Shown: in pieces, positions 1 to 7,617 of the stretch
How the letters are laid out: the number at the start of each line of letters is the position of its first letter
Position numbering within the stretch: the stretch's first letter is position 1
Source: Microbacterium sp. AK009
GTDB taxonomy: Bacteria; Actinomycetota; Actinomycetes; Actinomycetales; Microbacteriaceae
Reading direction: 5' to 3'
Length of the DNA stretch: 64,000 nucleotides
Assembly (NCBI RefSeq): GCF_013410955.1
Contig: NZ_JACCCG010000004.1
Span: 124,001-188,000 of the forward strand
The notes under the pieces: model-generated
What the model was told of the DNA's origin: nothing
What the model saw: the letters and a program-made list of their open reading frames with translations, nothing else
The model's database searches: none
Made by a program: the position numbers and the translations under genes

Positions 1-443
1 GCATCCATGGCCTGTTCCAGCTGGGAGTCGAGGTCCCAGGCGTCCGCGGCGTCGATCTCCTCCTGCAGCGTCCCCATCTCCGCCAGAAGGGCGTCGAAGT
101 CGGCGTCGGGATCGGCCATGAGGGCGGAGATCTCGTTGAACCGATCGAGCTTGGCCTTGATGGCGATTCCGTCCTGGATGTTCTCCAGCACCGTCTTGGA
201 CTCGTCCAGCTCGGGCTCCTGCATGAGGATCCCGACGGTGAATCCGGGACTGAGCTTCGCCTCGCCGTTGGAGGGCGTGTCCAGACCCGCCATGATCTTG
301 AGGATCGTGGATTTTCCGGCCCCGTTGGGGCCGACCATGCCGATCTTCGCCCCGGGAAGGAAGGCCATCGTGACATCGTCCAGGATCAGCTTGTCGCCGA
401 CCGCCTTGCGAGCCCGGACCATCGAGTAGATGTATTCAGCCAT
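1..443 (-). CDS. ettA: Energy-dependent translational throttle protein EttA, ABC-F ATPase (partial)
   Basis: This is the N-terminal part of an ABC-F protein; the rest lies beyond the left edge. ABC-F proteins have two ATPase domains and no membrane segment, and EttA binds the ribosomal E site and gates the first peptide bond according to ATP level. The protein starts MAEYIYSMVRARKAVGDK, has a Walker A motif GPNGAGKST near residues 38-46 and an early Q-loop (LMQEPEL). The acidic stretch after it, rich in D and E, fits the start of the inter-motif arm typical of EttA. The start codon is ATG at 443. The next gene upstream, a lipoprotein gene, is on the same strand. Confidence 0.9.
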   Translation of the reverse strand, partial: MAEYIYSMVRARKAVGDKLILDDVTMAFLPGAKIGMVGPNGAGKSTILKIMAGLDTPSNGEAKLSPGFTVGILMQEPELDESKTVLENIQDGIAIKAKLDRFNEISALMADPDADFDALLAEMGTLQEEIDAADAWDLDSQLEQAMD

Positions 444-544
444 ACCGTTCGCAGCTTCCCTTCGCGTCCGACGTCAGCGTCCCAGCCTAGCCGGTCGGTC
501 AGCACGCCCCTTGTCCACTCGGCCACGGGGGGTCGGCCGGCGAC

Positions 545-1075
545 TCACCAATCGATCGGTCGCGTCTCCCCCAGGAGGCACGCTCCGTCCGGAAGCGCCC
601 CGAGCACGGTGGTGACCGGCTCGCCGGTCGCCTCCCCCACCTGGCCGATCAGGCACTGCTCTCCCCATCGGACAGACACCTGGATGCTCTCGGCGGGATT
701 GCCCACGGTGGACGTGTCGGCAGTGACCTGCATCGCGCCCCTGTCGAATCCGCCGGCCACGAGCGCGTCGACGTATGCTCTGCCGGCGCCGCGACCGTCG
801 CCGTTCCACACCGATCGGACGATCTGGGTGAAGAAGGGCAGATTGTCCTCCGCCGACCCGTCGGGGACCAACGCCGGGCCTGCCGGGGTGGAGTCCGGCG
901 ACGGCGCCGGTTCCGCCACGGACCCCGTCGGAGTCGGAGGAGGAGCGGGCGTCTGATCCGGAGTGCACCCCGTGAGCAGGAGCACGACGGCCGCTGCGGA
1001 CAGGAGTCCCTGGGCCCGCGGGCGAGGGAGCAGCGGGCTACGGCGGGCGCGATCGTCCGGTTTCCGCAGGGGCAC
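545..1075 (-). CDS. Secreted lipoprotein, DUF6993-like
   Basis: A 176-residue protein with a signal peptide ending in a lipobox, LLLTGC, with the lipidated cysteine near residue 37. A proline/threonine/serine-rich linker follows (residues about 40-65). The C-terminal domain (residues 70-176) contains two further cysteines, CLIGQVGE and CLLGETRP, which could form a disulfide outside the membrane. It resembles the small actinobacterial lipoprotein family called DUF6993; that family name is from memory. It is expected on the outer face of the membrane and has no known function. It lies between ssb and ettA, all on the same strand. Confidence 0.75.
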   Translation of the reverse strand: MPLRKPDDRARRSPLLPRPRAQGLLSAAAVVLLLTGCTPDQTPAPPPTPTGSVAEPAPSPDSTPAGPALVPDGSAEDNLPFFTQIVRSVWNGDGRGAGRAYVDALVAGGFDRGAMQVTADTSTVGNPAESIQVSVRWGEQCLIGQVGEATGEPVTTVLGALPDGACLLGETRPIDW

Positions 1076-1120
1076 GCGCCGAGTCTACGTCGCGGCATCG
1101 ACGGCTCCCTGCGCCGGGCG

Positions 1121-1675
1121 TCAGAAAGGTGTCTCACCGGCGGCGGACAGAACCGGATCAGGGGAGCCGGCGTCGTCGGTGTCGCTCTCGGTCGAGCCCT
1201 CGCGGGCTCCCGGGACGCTCGTCGCCCACCCGTCGGTCGACGCCTCACGGGTCGTCTCCGCGGCAGCACCGGGGGTGGCCCATTCGTCCGCCGGCGCCGC
1301 GTCACCCGCGGGTCGCGACGCCGTGGAACGGGTGAAGCGCGACGTGCCGAACTTCAGGTCGTGCCCGATCGCATCGGCTTCCAGCTCCACTGCCGTCCCC
1401 CTGCGCGTTCCGTTGTCCCACTCGCGCACCTTGAGTCTGCCGGTGACGATGACGCGGTCGCCGCGACTGAGCGAGAGCACGGCATGCTCAGCCAGCTGCC
1501 GGAACAGCTGGACGGTGTAGTAGCTGGTCTCGCCGTCCACCCACCGGCCCGTCGCCCTGTCCAGGCGCCGATGGGATGTCGCCAGTCGGAAGGACGTCAC
1601 GGGGACCCCGTCGAGGATTTTCTTGTGCTCCGGGATCGTGGCGATGTTGCCGGTGAGGGTGATCGTGTCTGACAT
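1121..1675 (-). CDS. ssb: Single-stranded DNA-binding protein
   Basis: A 184-residue protein with an OB-fold domain over about residues 1-110 (MSDTITLTGNIATIPEH, TSYYTVQLFRQLAEH, GDRVIVTGRLKVREW). The C-terminal tail is long, low-complexity and acidic. The tail ends SAAGETPF, which keeps the Pro-Phe end but not the strongly acidic DDDIPF tip of canonical SSB. This is probably a secondary SSB: the replisome ssb of Actinobacteria normally sits between rpsF and rpsR, which are not here. ATG at 1675 follows AAGGAG. Its leader of about 110 bases carries a stem-loop and, further up, one copy of the two-box element also found before comM-dprA. That supports a role in protecting imported or recombining single strands (inference). 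Confidence 0.9.
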   Translation of the reverse strand: MSDTITLTGNIATIPEHKKILDGVPVTSFRLATSHRRLDRATGRWVDGETSYYTVQLFRQLAEHAVLSLSRGDRVIVTGRLKVREWDNGTRRGTAVELEADAIGHDLKFGTSRFTRSTASRPAGDAAPADEWATPGAAAETTREASTDGWATSVPGAREGSTESDTDDAGSPDPVLSAAGETPF

Positions 1676-1706
1676 GATGCTCCTTGATCGTGCGGATGTT
1701 CGGATG

Positions 1707-1739
1707 TGCCGGTGCCCGGGTGCCCGGCGAGCACCGGCA
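1707..1739 (-). promoter_or_regulatory. Stem-loop in the ssb leader
   Basis: TGCCGGTGC and GCACCGGCA form a perfect 9-base-pair stem (1707-1715 with 1731-1739), and CCGGG/CCCGG pairs inside the loop. It lies 32 bases before the ssb start, so it would be in the 5' untranslated RNA. Its role is unknown. Confidence 0.45.
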
Positions 1740-1787
1740 CGGCTCCATCGTGGCCCCGAGGAGAAAAGGGGCACCACGCAACCGGGC

Positions 1788-1831
1788 GATCGGTGGAGAA
1801 CTCCGCATGCGGCCACGCTGTGCAGGAGAGG
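1788..1831 (-). promoter_or_regulatory. Two-box upstream element, copy 1 (ssb)
   Basis: Read on the minus strand: left box CCTCTCCTGCACAGCGT (1831-1815), a 16-base gap, then right box CTCCACCGATC (1798-1788). The same arrangement with the same 16-base gap occurs before yraN, before the DUF559 gene and before the M23 gene. A 17-base core, GTCCTCTCCTGCACAGC, is identical to the yraN copy. It ends 112 bases before the ssb start and points towards ssb. It could be a dedicated promoter or an activator site; which one cannot be told from sequence. Confidence 0.65.
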
Positions 1832-1877
1832 ACGGCGATGTCGGAGGTCGCACCTATCTTCGATCTCGGAGGTAGCC

Positions 1878-2138
1878 ATGACCACTCTCATCCACTCCAC
1901 GATCCCTGTCACCGATGCGGCGGCGCGCCACGGGCTCCGTCTCGTCGACGCCGGCGCACGCATGTGGCGGGTCGTCGACCGTGCGGGACGCATCGTCGGC
2001 CACGTTCAGAGCTCTGAAGACCCGGACACGCGGCGATTCCACGCGCTTCGCTACTCAGCGCGGGTCCGGCGCTTCTTCGAACTGGGACGGTTCTGGACCC
2101 TGGATGACGCGGTGTCGTGTCTTCACTACTCCCGGTGA
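1878..2138 (+). CDS. Small conserved hypothetical protein (86 aa)
   Basis: A short gene starting ATG at 1878 with a strong ribosome site, GGAGGT, 5 bases upstream. The protein is soluble, without signal peptide or membrane segment, and rich in arginine: MTTLIHSTIPVTDAAARHG near the start and GRFWTLDDAVSCLHYSR at the end. The phrase WRVVDRAGRIVGHVQ suggests a small beta-rich fold. I do not recognise the family. It is divergent from ssb and convergent with yczR. Confidence 0.6.
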   Translation: MTTLIHSTIPVTDAAARHGLRLVDAGARMWRVVDRAGRIVGHVQSSEDPDTRRFHALRYSARVRRFFELGRFWTLDDAVSCLHYSR

Positions 2139-2143
2139 CCGAT

Positions 2144-3568
2144 TCAGACCATCACGTCGTCGCGCAGCAGCGCGGGCGGTGCGGCGCGGGAAACGGTCGA
2201 CCATGAATCGACGAGGATGTCCGCTGCCCGGATCAGGGTCTCCGGAGCTGCGGTGAAGGGCATCCGGAGGAATCGGTCGTGGCCCCCGTCGACCGAGAAG
2301 CGGGGGCCCGAGGTCAGCAGCAGTCCGCGATGGCGCGCGTCCATGACGAGCGCCGCGCTCAGGGGCGCGTCCATCTCGATCCAGAGGGAGACACCGCCCT
2401 GCGGCCGGGGCACATTCCAGTGCGGCAAGCCCTCCCGCACAGCGGCGATGATCACGTCCCGCCCCTCCCGCAGCATGTGCCGGCGCTGGGTGATGACGTC
2501 ACCGAAGCGATCGAGGACGGCCGTCGCGATGACCTGCTCCAGCTCGGGAGTTCCGAGATCCTGCGCGCTGCGCAGCGCGACGAGACGGCGGATCAGCTCC
2601 GGAGCTGCCCGGACCCACCCGACCCGGAGCCCGCCCCACACGGTCTTCCCGAGCGAGCCGATGCGCACGACCAGACCGGGATCGATCCGGCCGAAGCCGC
2701 GGTCAATGGGCCCTCGGTCGATGTCCAGATCCGCCGTGGTCTCATCGAGGATCAGCGTCGTCCCTGCGCGCTCTGCTCCGCGCGCCAGAGCATCGCGCTC
2801 CGCCCCGCTCATCGACCGACCCGTCGGATTATGGAAGTCGGGCATCACGTACGCCGCCACAGGGAGGGTCCGCTGCAAGACCTGCTCGGCACGTTCGATG
2901 TCCCATCCCTCGCGGATGGTCACAGGAACCGCCGTCAGTCGCGCCCCGGCCTGCCGCAGCGCCTCAGCCGCATGCGGATAGGTGGGAGTCTCGATGAGCA
3001 CGCGGTCGCCGCGTGAGATGAGGGCGCGAGCGAGGAGGTGGATGGCGCTCTGCGCGCCCGTGGTGATGAGGATCTCCTCCGGGGAGGTGGCGAGGCCGCG
3101 CGCAGCGTACTGCGCGGCGACCTGCCGGCGGAGCTCCACGCGCCCGATGATGTCGTAGCCCGTACGGGCGACGATCCCGGGGGCGTCCGCCACGGCGTCG
3201 GCGAGAAGACCGGCCAGGCCCGGCCACGCGGCCGGGCTCGCCTGCTGCAGATCGATGTCATCGCGGTGCACGTCGGAGGTGATGCCCGGGTCCCTCCTGA
3301 GGGGAGGGAGGGTGACACTGCCCGATCCACGCACGCTCTGGATGTGACCGGTGTCGCGCAGGCTCCGATAGGCAGCGGCCACCGTGCTGCGGCTCAGCCC
3401 CAGGACCACGGCCAGCTCCCGCTCGGCGGGCAGAGTTGTCCGCGGCGCCAGGCGGTTGTCCAGGCACAGGAGCCGGATGCCGTCGGCCAGGGCTTCATAC
3501 GTGGGCTCCCGGGTGCGCCACCCACCCAGTGCGTGGGAGAGGGAGCGCGCGGAGATGCGGGAGTCCAT
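2144..3568 (-). CDS. yczR: MocR/GntR-type transcription regulator with aminotransferase domain (YczR)
   Basis: A 474-residue regulator. Residues about 20-90 form a GntR winged helix (LPAERELAVVLGLSRSTVAAAYRSL). The rest is a class I aminotransferase fold that should bind pyridoxal phosphate, with the Schiff-base lysine in RIGSLGKTVWGGLRVGW and the substrate-clamp motif YVMPDFHNPTG. MocR proteins use the aminotransferase fold as a sensor, often for PLP or an amino acid, rather than as an enzyme. The gene diverges from yczE, the standard partner of this subfamily, which suggests it controls yczE and itself through the direct repeat in the 61-base gap. Confidence 0.85.
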   Translation of the reverse strand: MDSRISARSLSHALGGWRTREPTYEALADGIRLLCLDNRLAPRTTLPAERELAVVLGLSRSTVAAAYRSLRDTGHIQSVRGSGSVTLPPLRRDPGITSDVHRDDIDLQQASPAAWPGLAGLLADAVADAPGIVARTGYDIIGRVELRRQVAAQYAARGLATSPEEILITTGAQSAIHLLARALISRGDRVLIETPTYPHAAEALRQAGARLTAVPVTIREGWDIERAEQVLQRTLPVAAYVMPDFHNPTGRSMSGAERDALARGAERAGTTLILDETTADLDIDRGPIDRGFGRIDPGLVVRIGSLGKTVWGGLRVGWVRAAPELIRRLVALRSAQDLGTPELEQVIATAVLDRFGDVITQRRHMLREGRDVIIAAVREGLPHWNVPRPQGGVSLWIEMDAPLSAALVMDARHRGLLLTSGPRFSVDGGHDRFLRMPFTAAPETLIRAADILVDSWSTVSRAAPPALLRDDVMV

Positions 3569-3586
3569 GCATCCACTTTAGGTGAA

Positions 3587-3601
3587 TTGGCATGCTTGGC
3601 A
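3587..3601. promoter_or_regulatory. Direct repeat TTGGCA in the yczR-yczE gap, candidate YczR operator
   Basis: TTGGCA occurs at 3587-3592 and again at 3596-3601, with a 9-base period, in the 61 bases between the divergent yczR and yczE starts. A flanking ATTGG (3586-3590) and CCAAT (3606-3610) add an inverted pair. MocR regulators are known to bind direct repeats in such gaps. The assignment to YczR is inference from position. Confidence 0.5.
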
Positions 3602-3629
3602 CAGTCCAATGTAATGCTGAAATGACGGA

Positions 3630-4289
3630 GTGATGAACCGCCTGATCCGACTCCTCACCGGTCTCGTGCTCTACGGCGCCGGCTGCGCCCTCACCATCGA
3701 GGCGGGTCTGGGTGTCGACCCGTGGACCGTGTTCGCCGAGGGACTCTCTCGCCAGTCCGGCCTCGGAATCGGATGGGTGACCAATCTCGTCGGAGTCGGC
3801 GTCCTCCTGCTGTGGATCCCCCTGCGCCAGCGGCCTGGGGTCGGAACCGTCGCCAACATCCTGCTCGTCGGCACGAGTATGCAGGTCGCTCTCGGGCTCA
3901 TACCGCCCGCACCGGACCACATCGTGGCGCAGGCGGCCCTGCTCGTCGGCAGCATCCTCATCGTGGCGGTCGGGTGCGGCCTCTACATCGGCGCCCGGTT
4001 CGGACCGGGTCCGCGCGATGGTCTCATGACCGGCATGCATGCACGATTCGGCTGGCCCATCTGGGCGTGCCGCGGCGTAGTCGAACTCACCGTGCTGCTC
4101 ATCGGCTGGCTGCTCGGCGGAACGGTCGGCGTCGGCACGGTGGTGTTCGCCGTGGCGATCGGACCGCTCGTCCACCTGACGCTGCCGATGTTCGACACGG
4201 CGCGCCCGGGCAGTCCCCCGGCGCCCGCAACGGGAGACGCCGGCCACGACACGACGATCACGACGGCCGAGGCCGCACGCGACGCGTGA
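3630..4289 (+). CDS. yczE: YczE/YitT-family integral membrane protein
   Basis: About 219 residues with five or so hydrophobic helices (LTGLVLYGAGCALTIEAGLG, WVTNLVGVGVLLLWIPL, HIVAQAALLVGSILIVAVG and others) and the family phrase GLGVDPWTVFAEGLS. A short polar tail follows. The substrate is unknown. The start is GTG at 3630 or the next codon, ATG at 3633. The nearby GGAG overlaps these codons, so initiation may be leaderless or weak. It forms the usual pair with divergent yczR. Confidence 0.8.
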   Translation: MMNRLIRLLTGLVLYGAGCALTIEAGLGVDPWTVFAEGLSRQSGLGIGWVTNLVGVGVLLLWIPLRQRPGVGTVANILLVGTSMQVALGLIPPAPDHIVAQAALLVGSILIVAVGCGLYIGARFGPGPRDGLMTGMHARFGWPIWACRGVVELTVLLIGWLLGGTVGVGTVVFAVAIGPLVHLTLPMFDTARPGSPPAPATGDAGHDTTITTAEAARDA

Positions 4290-4331
4290 ACGGACGATCG
4301 CTCGCGCGGCGACGAGTCAGGCCGAGGTGAG

Positions 4332-4544
4332 TCAGTGCTCCTCGAACGTCGGCCAGGCGCTTCCCGGCCGCATCCGGGCGTGCAGGGCGTTCTTGGCGAC
4401 ATCCATGGTGGGGTAGGTGCCGGCGGTCTCCTCCGCCCCCGCCATCGTGACGGTGTAGCCCTCAGCGGTCTTGCGGATGCTCCCCACCACCCCGCTCGTC
4501 CCGTAGGCCACCCAGAGGCTCGAGTGCGTGTCGGTTGTGCTCAT
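4332..4544 (-). CDS. Small conserved hypothetical protein (70 aa)
   Basis: A soluble 70-residue protein beginning MSTTDTHSSLWVAYGTSG, with alternating hydrophobic and polar residues (GSIRKTAEGYTVTM) that suggest a small beta sheet, then a helix (TMDVAKNALHARM). AAGGAG precedes the ATG at 4544. I know of no function. It lies convergent with yczE and divergent from the tRNA-Arg/orn region. Confidence 0.6.
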   Translation of the reverse strand: MSTTDTHSSLWVAYGTSGVVGSIRKTAEGYTVTMAGAEETAGTYPTMDVAKNALHARMRPGSAWPTFEEH

Positions 4545-4652
4545 CGTCGAACTCCTTCCGATGCCTCGACGCTACGCCTCCCCCGGGCCCGCCGCCAGAT
4601 GCCGAGCGGCGATTCCCGCCCTCCTCGCTCGGCCGCTACCCTGGACTGGCAA

Positions 4653-4725
4653 CCCCCAGTAGCTCAGTGGATAGAGCAGCGGCCTTCTAATCCGCCGGTC
4701 GCACGTTCGAATCGTGCCTGGGGGA
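4653..4725 (+). tRNA. tRNA-Arg (anticodon UCU)
   Basis: A complete cloverleaf: acceptor CCCCCAG with CTGGGGG, D stem GCTC/GAGC, anticodon loop CTTCTAA with anticodon TCT, T stem GCACG/CGTGC around TTCGAAT, discriminator A. The last anticodon-stem pair is C31-U39, a mismatch; the usual form has A-U here. CCA is not encoded. It decodes AGA, a rare codon in such G+C-rich genomes. Confidence 0.95.
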
Positions 4726-4777
4726 CGGACTGTCCGTGAATCGGAGCGGGGTCTGCGCCCGTCATTAGGATGGGCCC

Positions 4778-5404
4778 ATGGTGGGTGCTTCCGAGAACGA
4801 CCGACTCGTGTGGATCGACTGCGAGATGACCGGACTCGACCTCGCGGTCGACGAGCTCGTCGAGATCGCGATCGTGGTCACCGACTTCGAGCTGCGACCG
4901 TTGGATCCGGGATTCCAGGTCGTCATCAAGCCGGACGCCTCCGCAATGGAGAACATGAGCGATTTCGTGCGCAACATGCACGAGACCTCCGGCCTTCTGG
5001 AGGAGATCCCGGGCGGGGTGAGCGTTGCCGACGCCGAGTTTCAGGCGTTGGAGTACATCCAGCGCTTCGCCCCCCAGGAGGGCAAAGCCCCCCTCGCTGG
5101 GAACACCATCGGCACCGACAGGATGTTCCTGGCCAAGTACATGCCCCGGGTCGATCGATGGCTGCACTACCGCAACGTCGATGTCTCCAGCATCAAGGAG
5201 CTCTCGCGTCGCTGGTACCCCCGTGCCTACATCCACGCGCCGGCGAAGAACGGCGGTCATCGGGCGCTCGCCGACATCCGGGAGTCCATCACCGAGTTGG
5301 CCTACTACCGCCAGGCGGTCTTCGTTCCCGAGCCCGGACCGACCAGCGACGGAGCCCGTGCGGCTGCCGCCTCCGCGGTGTCCGCGTTCTCCTCCGGCGT
5401 GTGA
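4778..5404 (+). CDS. orn: Oligoribonuclease
   Basis: A 208-residue DEDDh 3'-5' exonuclease that finishes RNA decay by cutting 2-5 base oligoribonucleotides, including pGpG from cyclic di-GMP. The first acidic pair is in WIDCEMTGLD (D14, E16), and the later motif is HRALADIRESI, with its histidine and aspartate. The C-terminal 25 residues are alanine/serine-rich and beyond the usual length of about 180 residues. The start is ATG at 4778. The gene sits between two tRNA genes, a common arrangement in Actinobacteria. Confidence 0.93.
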   Translation: MVGASENDRLVWIDCEMTGLDLAVDELVEIAIVVTDFELRPLDPGFQVVIKPDASAMENMSDFVRNMHETSGLLEEIPGGVSVADAEFQALEYIQRFAPQEGKAPLAGNTIGTDRMFLAKYMPRVDRWLHYRNVDVSSIKELSRRWYPRAYIHAPAKNGGHRALADIRESITELAYYRQAVFVPEPGPTSDGARAAAASAVSAFSSGV

Positions 5405-5440
5405 GAGAATCGATGGGTTGTCCCGCCGATGCGGGACCAC

Positions 5441-5517
5441 GGTGGCTGTAGCTCAGTCGGTAGAGCACCTGGTTGTGGTCCAGGGGGCCGCGGGTTCAAG
5501 TCCCGTCAGCCACCCCA
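5441..5517 (+). tRNA. tRNA-His (anticodon GUG), with encoded G-1 and CCA
   Basis: Acceptor GTGGCTG pairs with CAGCCAC, the anticodon loop contains GTG, and the T loop is TTCAAGT. An extra G at 5441 faces C5514, giving the G-1:C73 pair that histidyl-tRNA synthetase requires. CCA is encoded at 5515-5517. Confidence 0.95.
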
Positions 5518-5552
5518 ATCTCTCAGCCCCTCGCGGGCCGTATCGTGGAGTC

Positions 5553-5903
5553 ATGCTCGAGATGGATGCGGACGCTTTCGAGCGTCTCGTGATCGAAGAG
5601 CTCGACCTCCTCCCCGACGACATGGTCGACGGTCTGGACAACGTCGTCTTCGTGGTCGAGGACCGGCCGGAGGACCCCGCGCAGGACCTGTTCGGCCTGT
5701 ACGAGGGGTGGGCGCTGACCGAACGTGATCGGTACGGCATGGGAGAACTCCCCGACCGCATCACGCTGTACCGCGAACCCCATCTCGCCGCGTGCGCCGA
5801 CGAGCAGGCTCTGAGACATGAGGTCCATACGACCCTCGTCCATGAGATCGCCCACTTCTACGGCATCGACGACGAGAAACTGCACGAGCTCGGGTGGGCG
5901 TGA
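5553..5903 (+). CDS. Small zinc metallopeptidase family protein (minimal zincin)
   Basis: A 116-residue protein with the zinc-binding motif HEIAHFYGI, which matches the HExxH signature of the short, predicted cytoplasmic metallopeptidases (PF06262). The N-terminal part is acidic (ERLVIEELDLLPDDMVD), as usual for the family. No substrate is known. The start is ATG at 5553 or the in-frame ATG at 5562. Its stop overlaps the clpS start by one base, so it is translated together with clpS and DUF2017. Confidence 0.8.
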   Translation: MLEMDADAFERLVIEELDLLPDDMVDGLDNVVFVVEDRPEDPAQDLFGLYEGWALTERDRYGMGELPDRITLYREPHLAACADEQALRHEVHTTLVHEIAHFYGIDDEKLHELGWA

Positions 5904-6199
5904 TGGGGTCGATGACGCAGTCCCAGGAGCTCCTCGACCGCATGATCGAGGAGACGACCAGCGGTCAGTGGCAGACGGTGGTCTGGAACGATCCCGTCAA
6001 CCTCATGAGCTACGTCACCCACGTCTTCCGCGAGTACTTCGGCTTCCCCGCCGCCACTGCCGAACGCCTCATGCTCGCCGTGCACCACGATGGCCACGCC
6101 GTGGTGGCCGAAGGCGCACGGGAGCAGATGGAACTGCACACCCAGGCGATGCACGACTACGGCCTGTGGGCGACAGTACGAAGGGCTCCCAGCGTATGA
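5903..6199 (+). CDS. clpS: ClpS, adaptor of ClpAP/ClpCP protease
   Basis: About 98 residues. The ClpS core is clear: WNDPVNLMSYVTHVF binds the N-end residue, and LMLAVHHDGHAVVAEG contacts the Clp ATPase. ClpS delivers N-degron proteins to the Clp protease in the cytoplasm. ATG at 5903 overlaps the stop of the metallopeptidase gene; ATG at 5912 is an alternative. Its stop overlaps the next gene by four bases (ATGA). Confidence 0.92.
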   Translation: MGSMTQSQELLDRMIEETTSGQWQTVVWNDPVNLMSYVTHVFREYFGFPAATAERLMLAVHHDGHAVVAEGAREQMELHTQAMHDYGLWATVRRAPSV

Positions 6200-6699
6200 A
6201 CACCATCCCCCTCGTCCTGCAGATCACCCGCCTGGAAGCGACGCACCTCGGCGATCTCGTCGATCAGTTCGCCGAGCTCGTCGCCGACGATGCGGGCGAT
6301 GACCCCGCCGTGCTTCGGCTCGTTCCCGATGCGTACGCCGACGACCCCGAAGCGGCGCGTGAGTTCCGGGACGTGACCGAACGAGACCTCCTTCGTCGTC
6401 GTCGGCAGGACGCGCAACTCGTGCGGACCAGCCTCTCGCCGGCGGCGACGCTGACATCCGTCGCCATGGCGGGAGCCGAGGGGTGGGAAGAGGTCGATCT
6501 CGTCCTGGACCCCGCCACCGTGCAGGCGTGGCTGCGGACCCTGGCGGCGATCAGGCTCGTCATCGCATCCCGGCTGGGCATCACCGACGAGGATCAGCAC
6601 GACGACGATGATCCGCGGTTCGGCGTGTACGACTGGCTCGGATACCGCCTCGAAGGCCTGATCCGGGCCATCGAAACCGCGGGGGCGGCCGGGGGCTGA
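6196..6699 (+). CDS. DUF2017 family protein, clpS partner
   Basis: A 167-residue soluble, helical, acidic protein without catalytic motifs. It has the usual DUF2017 features: an N-terminal helix (ITRLEATHLGDLVDQFAELV), a RDVTERDLLRRRRQDAQLV segment and a C-terminal YDWLGYRLEGLI. Genes of this family directly follow clpS across Actinobacteria, as here with a four-base overlap, so a role in Clp-linked regulation is likely but not shown. Confidence 0.85.
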   Translation: MNTIPLVLQITRLEATHLGDLVDQFAELVADDAGDDPAVLRLVPDAYADDPEAAREFRDVTERDLLRRRRQDAQLVRTSLSPAATLTSVAMAGAEGWEEVDLVLDPATVQAWLRTLAAIRLVIASRLGITDEDQHDDDDPRFGVYDWLGYRLEGLIRAIETAGAAGG

Positions 6700-6703
6700 G
6701 CGC

Positions 6704-7297
6704 TCAGGGGATCGCGAAGACGTGGGTGGCCAGCTGGGCGGGCCCGTCATCGACCAGGTGCCGTTCCTCCTGTCGAGCCCATCGATCCCAGTGGGGCCGA
6801 TAGGTGTCGCCGTCGCGCAGGAGCGCGCGATCTCTGCGCGTACGAGCAGGGGACTCCAACCAGATGCGGATGTCACCGAGCGGCGCGGTTCCCGCTGTCA
6901 GCAGTCCTGATCCCTCGACGATGAGCGGAAGGGACGGATCGACGGCGTGCGCCTCGGCGTACTCCCCTCGCTCCCAGTCCCAGCGCTGCCAGACGCCGAT
7001 CAGACCGCGCGCGTGCGGCCGGAGTATCGCCTCCTGCGCGGTCCGCACCCCCTCCGCCAGTCCGTCCCAGCCGGGATAGATCGCATCGAGCGCGACCGAT
7101 TGGACCCGGCCGCGCAGAGGCCAGCCCGCGATGAGCTCGCGCGCGAGGGTCGTCTTCCCTGCGCCGCTGCGGCCGTCGATGAGGATGACCGGGTTGGCCG
7201 CGGCGATGGAGACGACGGCGTCACGCGTGTGCTCGACCGCCGCCGTCAGCGCCCGGCGAACCGGATCGGACTCACTTCTTGAGCGCGCGGATGACAC
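6704..7297 (-). CDS. P-loop NTPase, uridine-kinase-like
   Basis: A protein of up to 197 residues with a Walker A motif, DGRSGAGKTTLA, near residues 40-50 and a Walker-B-like strand (LPLIVEGSGLL). Basic residues near the end (ESPARTRRDRALLRDGD) resemble the lid of nucleoside and small-metabolite kinases. The phosphate acceptor cannot be told. I chose GTG at 7297, which overlaps the next gene upstream by 26 bases; a start closer to the P-loop is possible. It lies between DUF2017 (convergent) and the GerW-like gene. Confidence 0.65.
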   Translation of the reverse strand: MSSARSRSESDPVRRALTAAVEHTRDAVVSIAAANPVILIDGRSGAGKTTLARELIAGWPLRGRVQSVALDAIYPGWDGLAEGVRTAQEAILRPHARGLIGVWQRWDWERGEYAEAHAVDPSLPLIVEGSGLLTAGTAPLGDIRIWLESPARTRRDRALLRDGDTYRPHWDRWARQEERHLVDDGPAQLATHVFAIP

Positions 7298-7592
7298 GGC
7301 TGAGCGCGCGACCGGCCACCCAGACGAAGGGGATTCCGACCGCCAGGAGCGAGACGACGTTCGGCTCGAACCGCAGGTCGTCGCCGCGGCGGATGTAGGC
7401 ACCGAGCGGAATCGCGTACCCGCCACCGCCGCCACCGCCGTTTCCCGCCTCGTCGGATCCACCGCCGAAGGCGGTCCAGGTGAGGGCCACCGGGACCAGA
7501 CGGACGCCGTCGACGTCCTGCTGCTCGCCGTAGACGGATGTGACGCCGAAGTCCGCGGACTGCTTGCCGAGGTCGAGTGCGATATTGGGCAT
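7272..7592 (-). CDS. Glycine-rich GerW (YtfJ)-like small protein
   Basis: A 106-residue protein with the layout of the GerW/YtfJ family: a strand block (SVYGEQQDVDGVRLVPVAL), a glycine-rich turn region (FGGGSDEAGNGGGGGGGYAIP), then a second strand block (PLGAYIRRGDDLRFEPN). It ends with a hydrophobic segment (VVSLLAVGIPFVWVAG) and a basic tail, so it may attach to the membrane. GerW was named for spore germination in Bacillus, but homologues occur in non-spore-formers. The match is judged by eye and is moderate. Confidence 0.55.
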   Translation of the reverse strand: MPNIALDLGKQSADFGVTSVYGEQQDVDGVRLVPVALTWTAFGGGSDEAGNGGGGGGGYAIPLGAYIRRGDDLRFEPNVVSLLAVGIPFVWVAGRALSRVIRALKK

Positions 7593-7617
7593 GCCCCCAC
7601 GCTACTCGGCACCACCT

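Noticed and set aside
6704-7297. A longer version of the kinase gene starting near 7753
   Set aside because: The extra N-terminal sequence is low-complexity, overlaps the GerW-like gene completely and reaches into dinB, and lacks domain signal.
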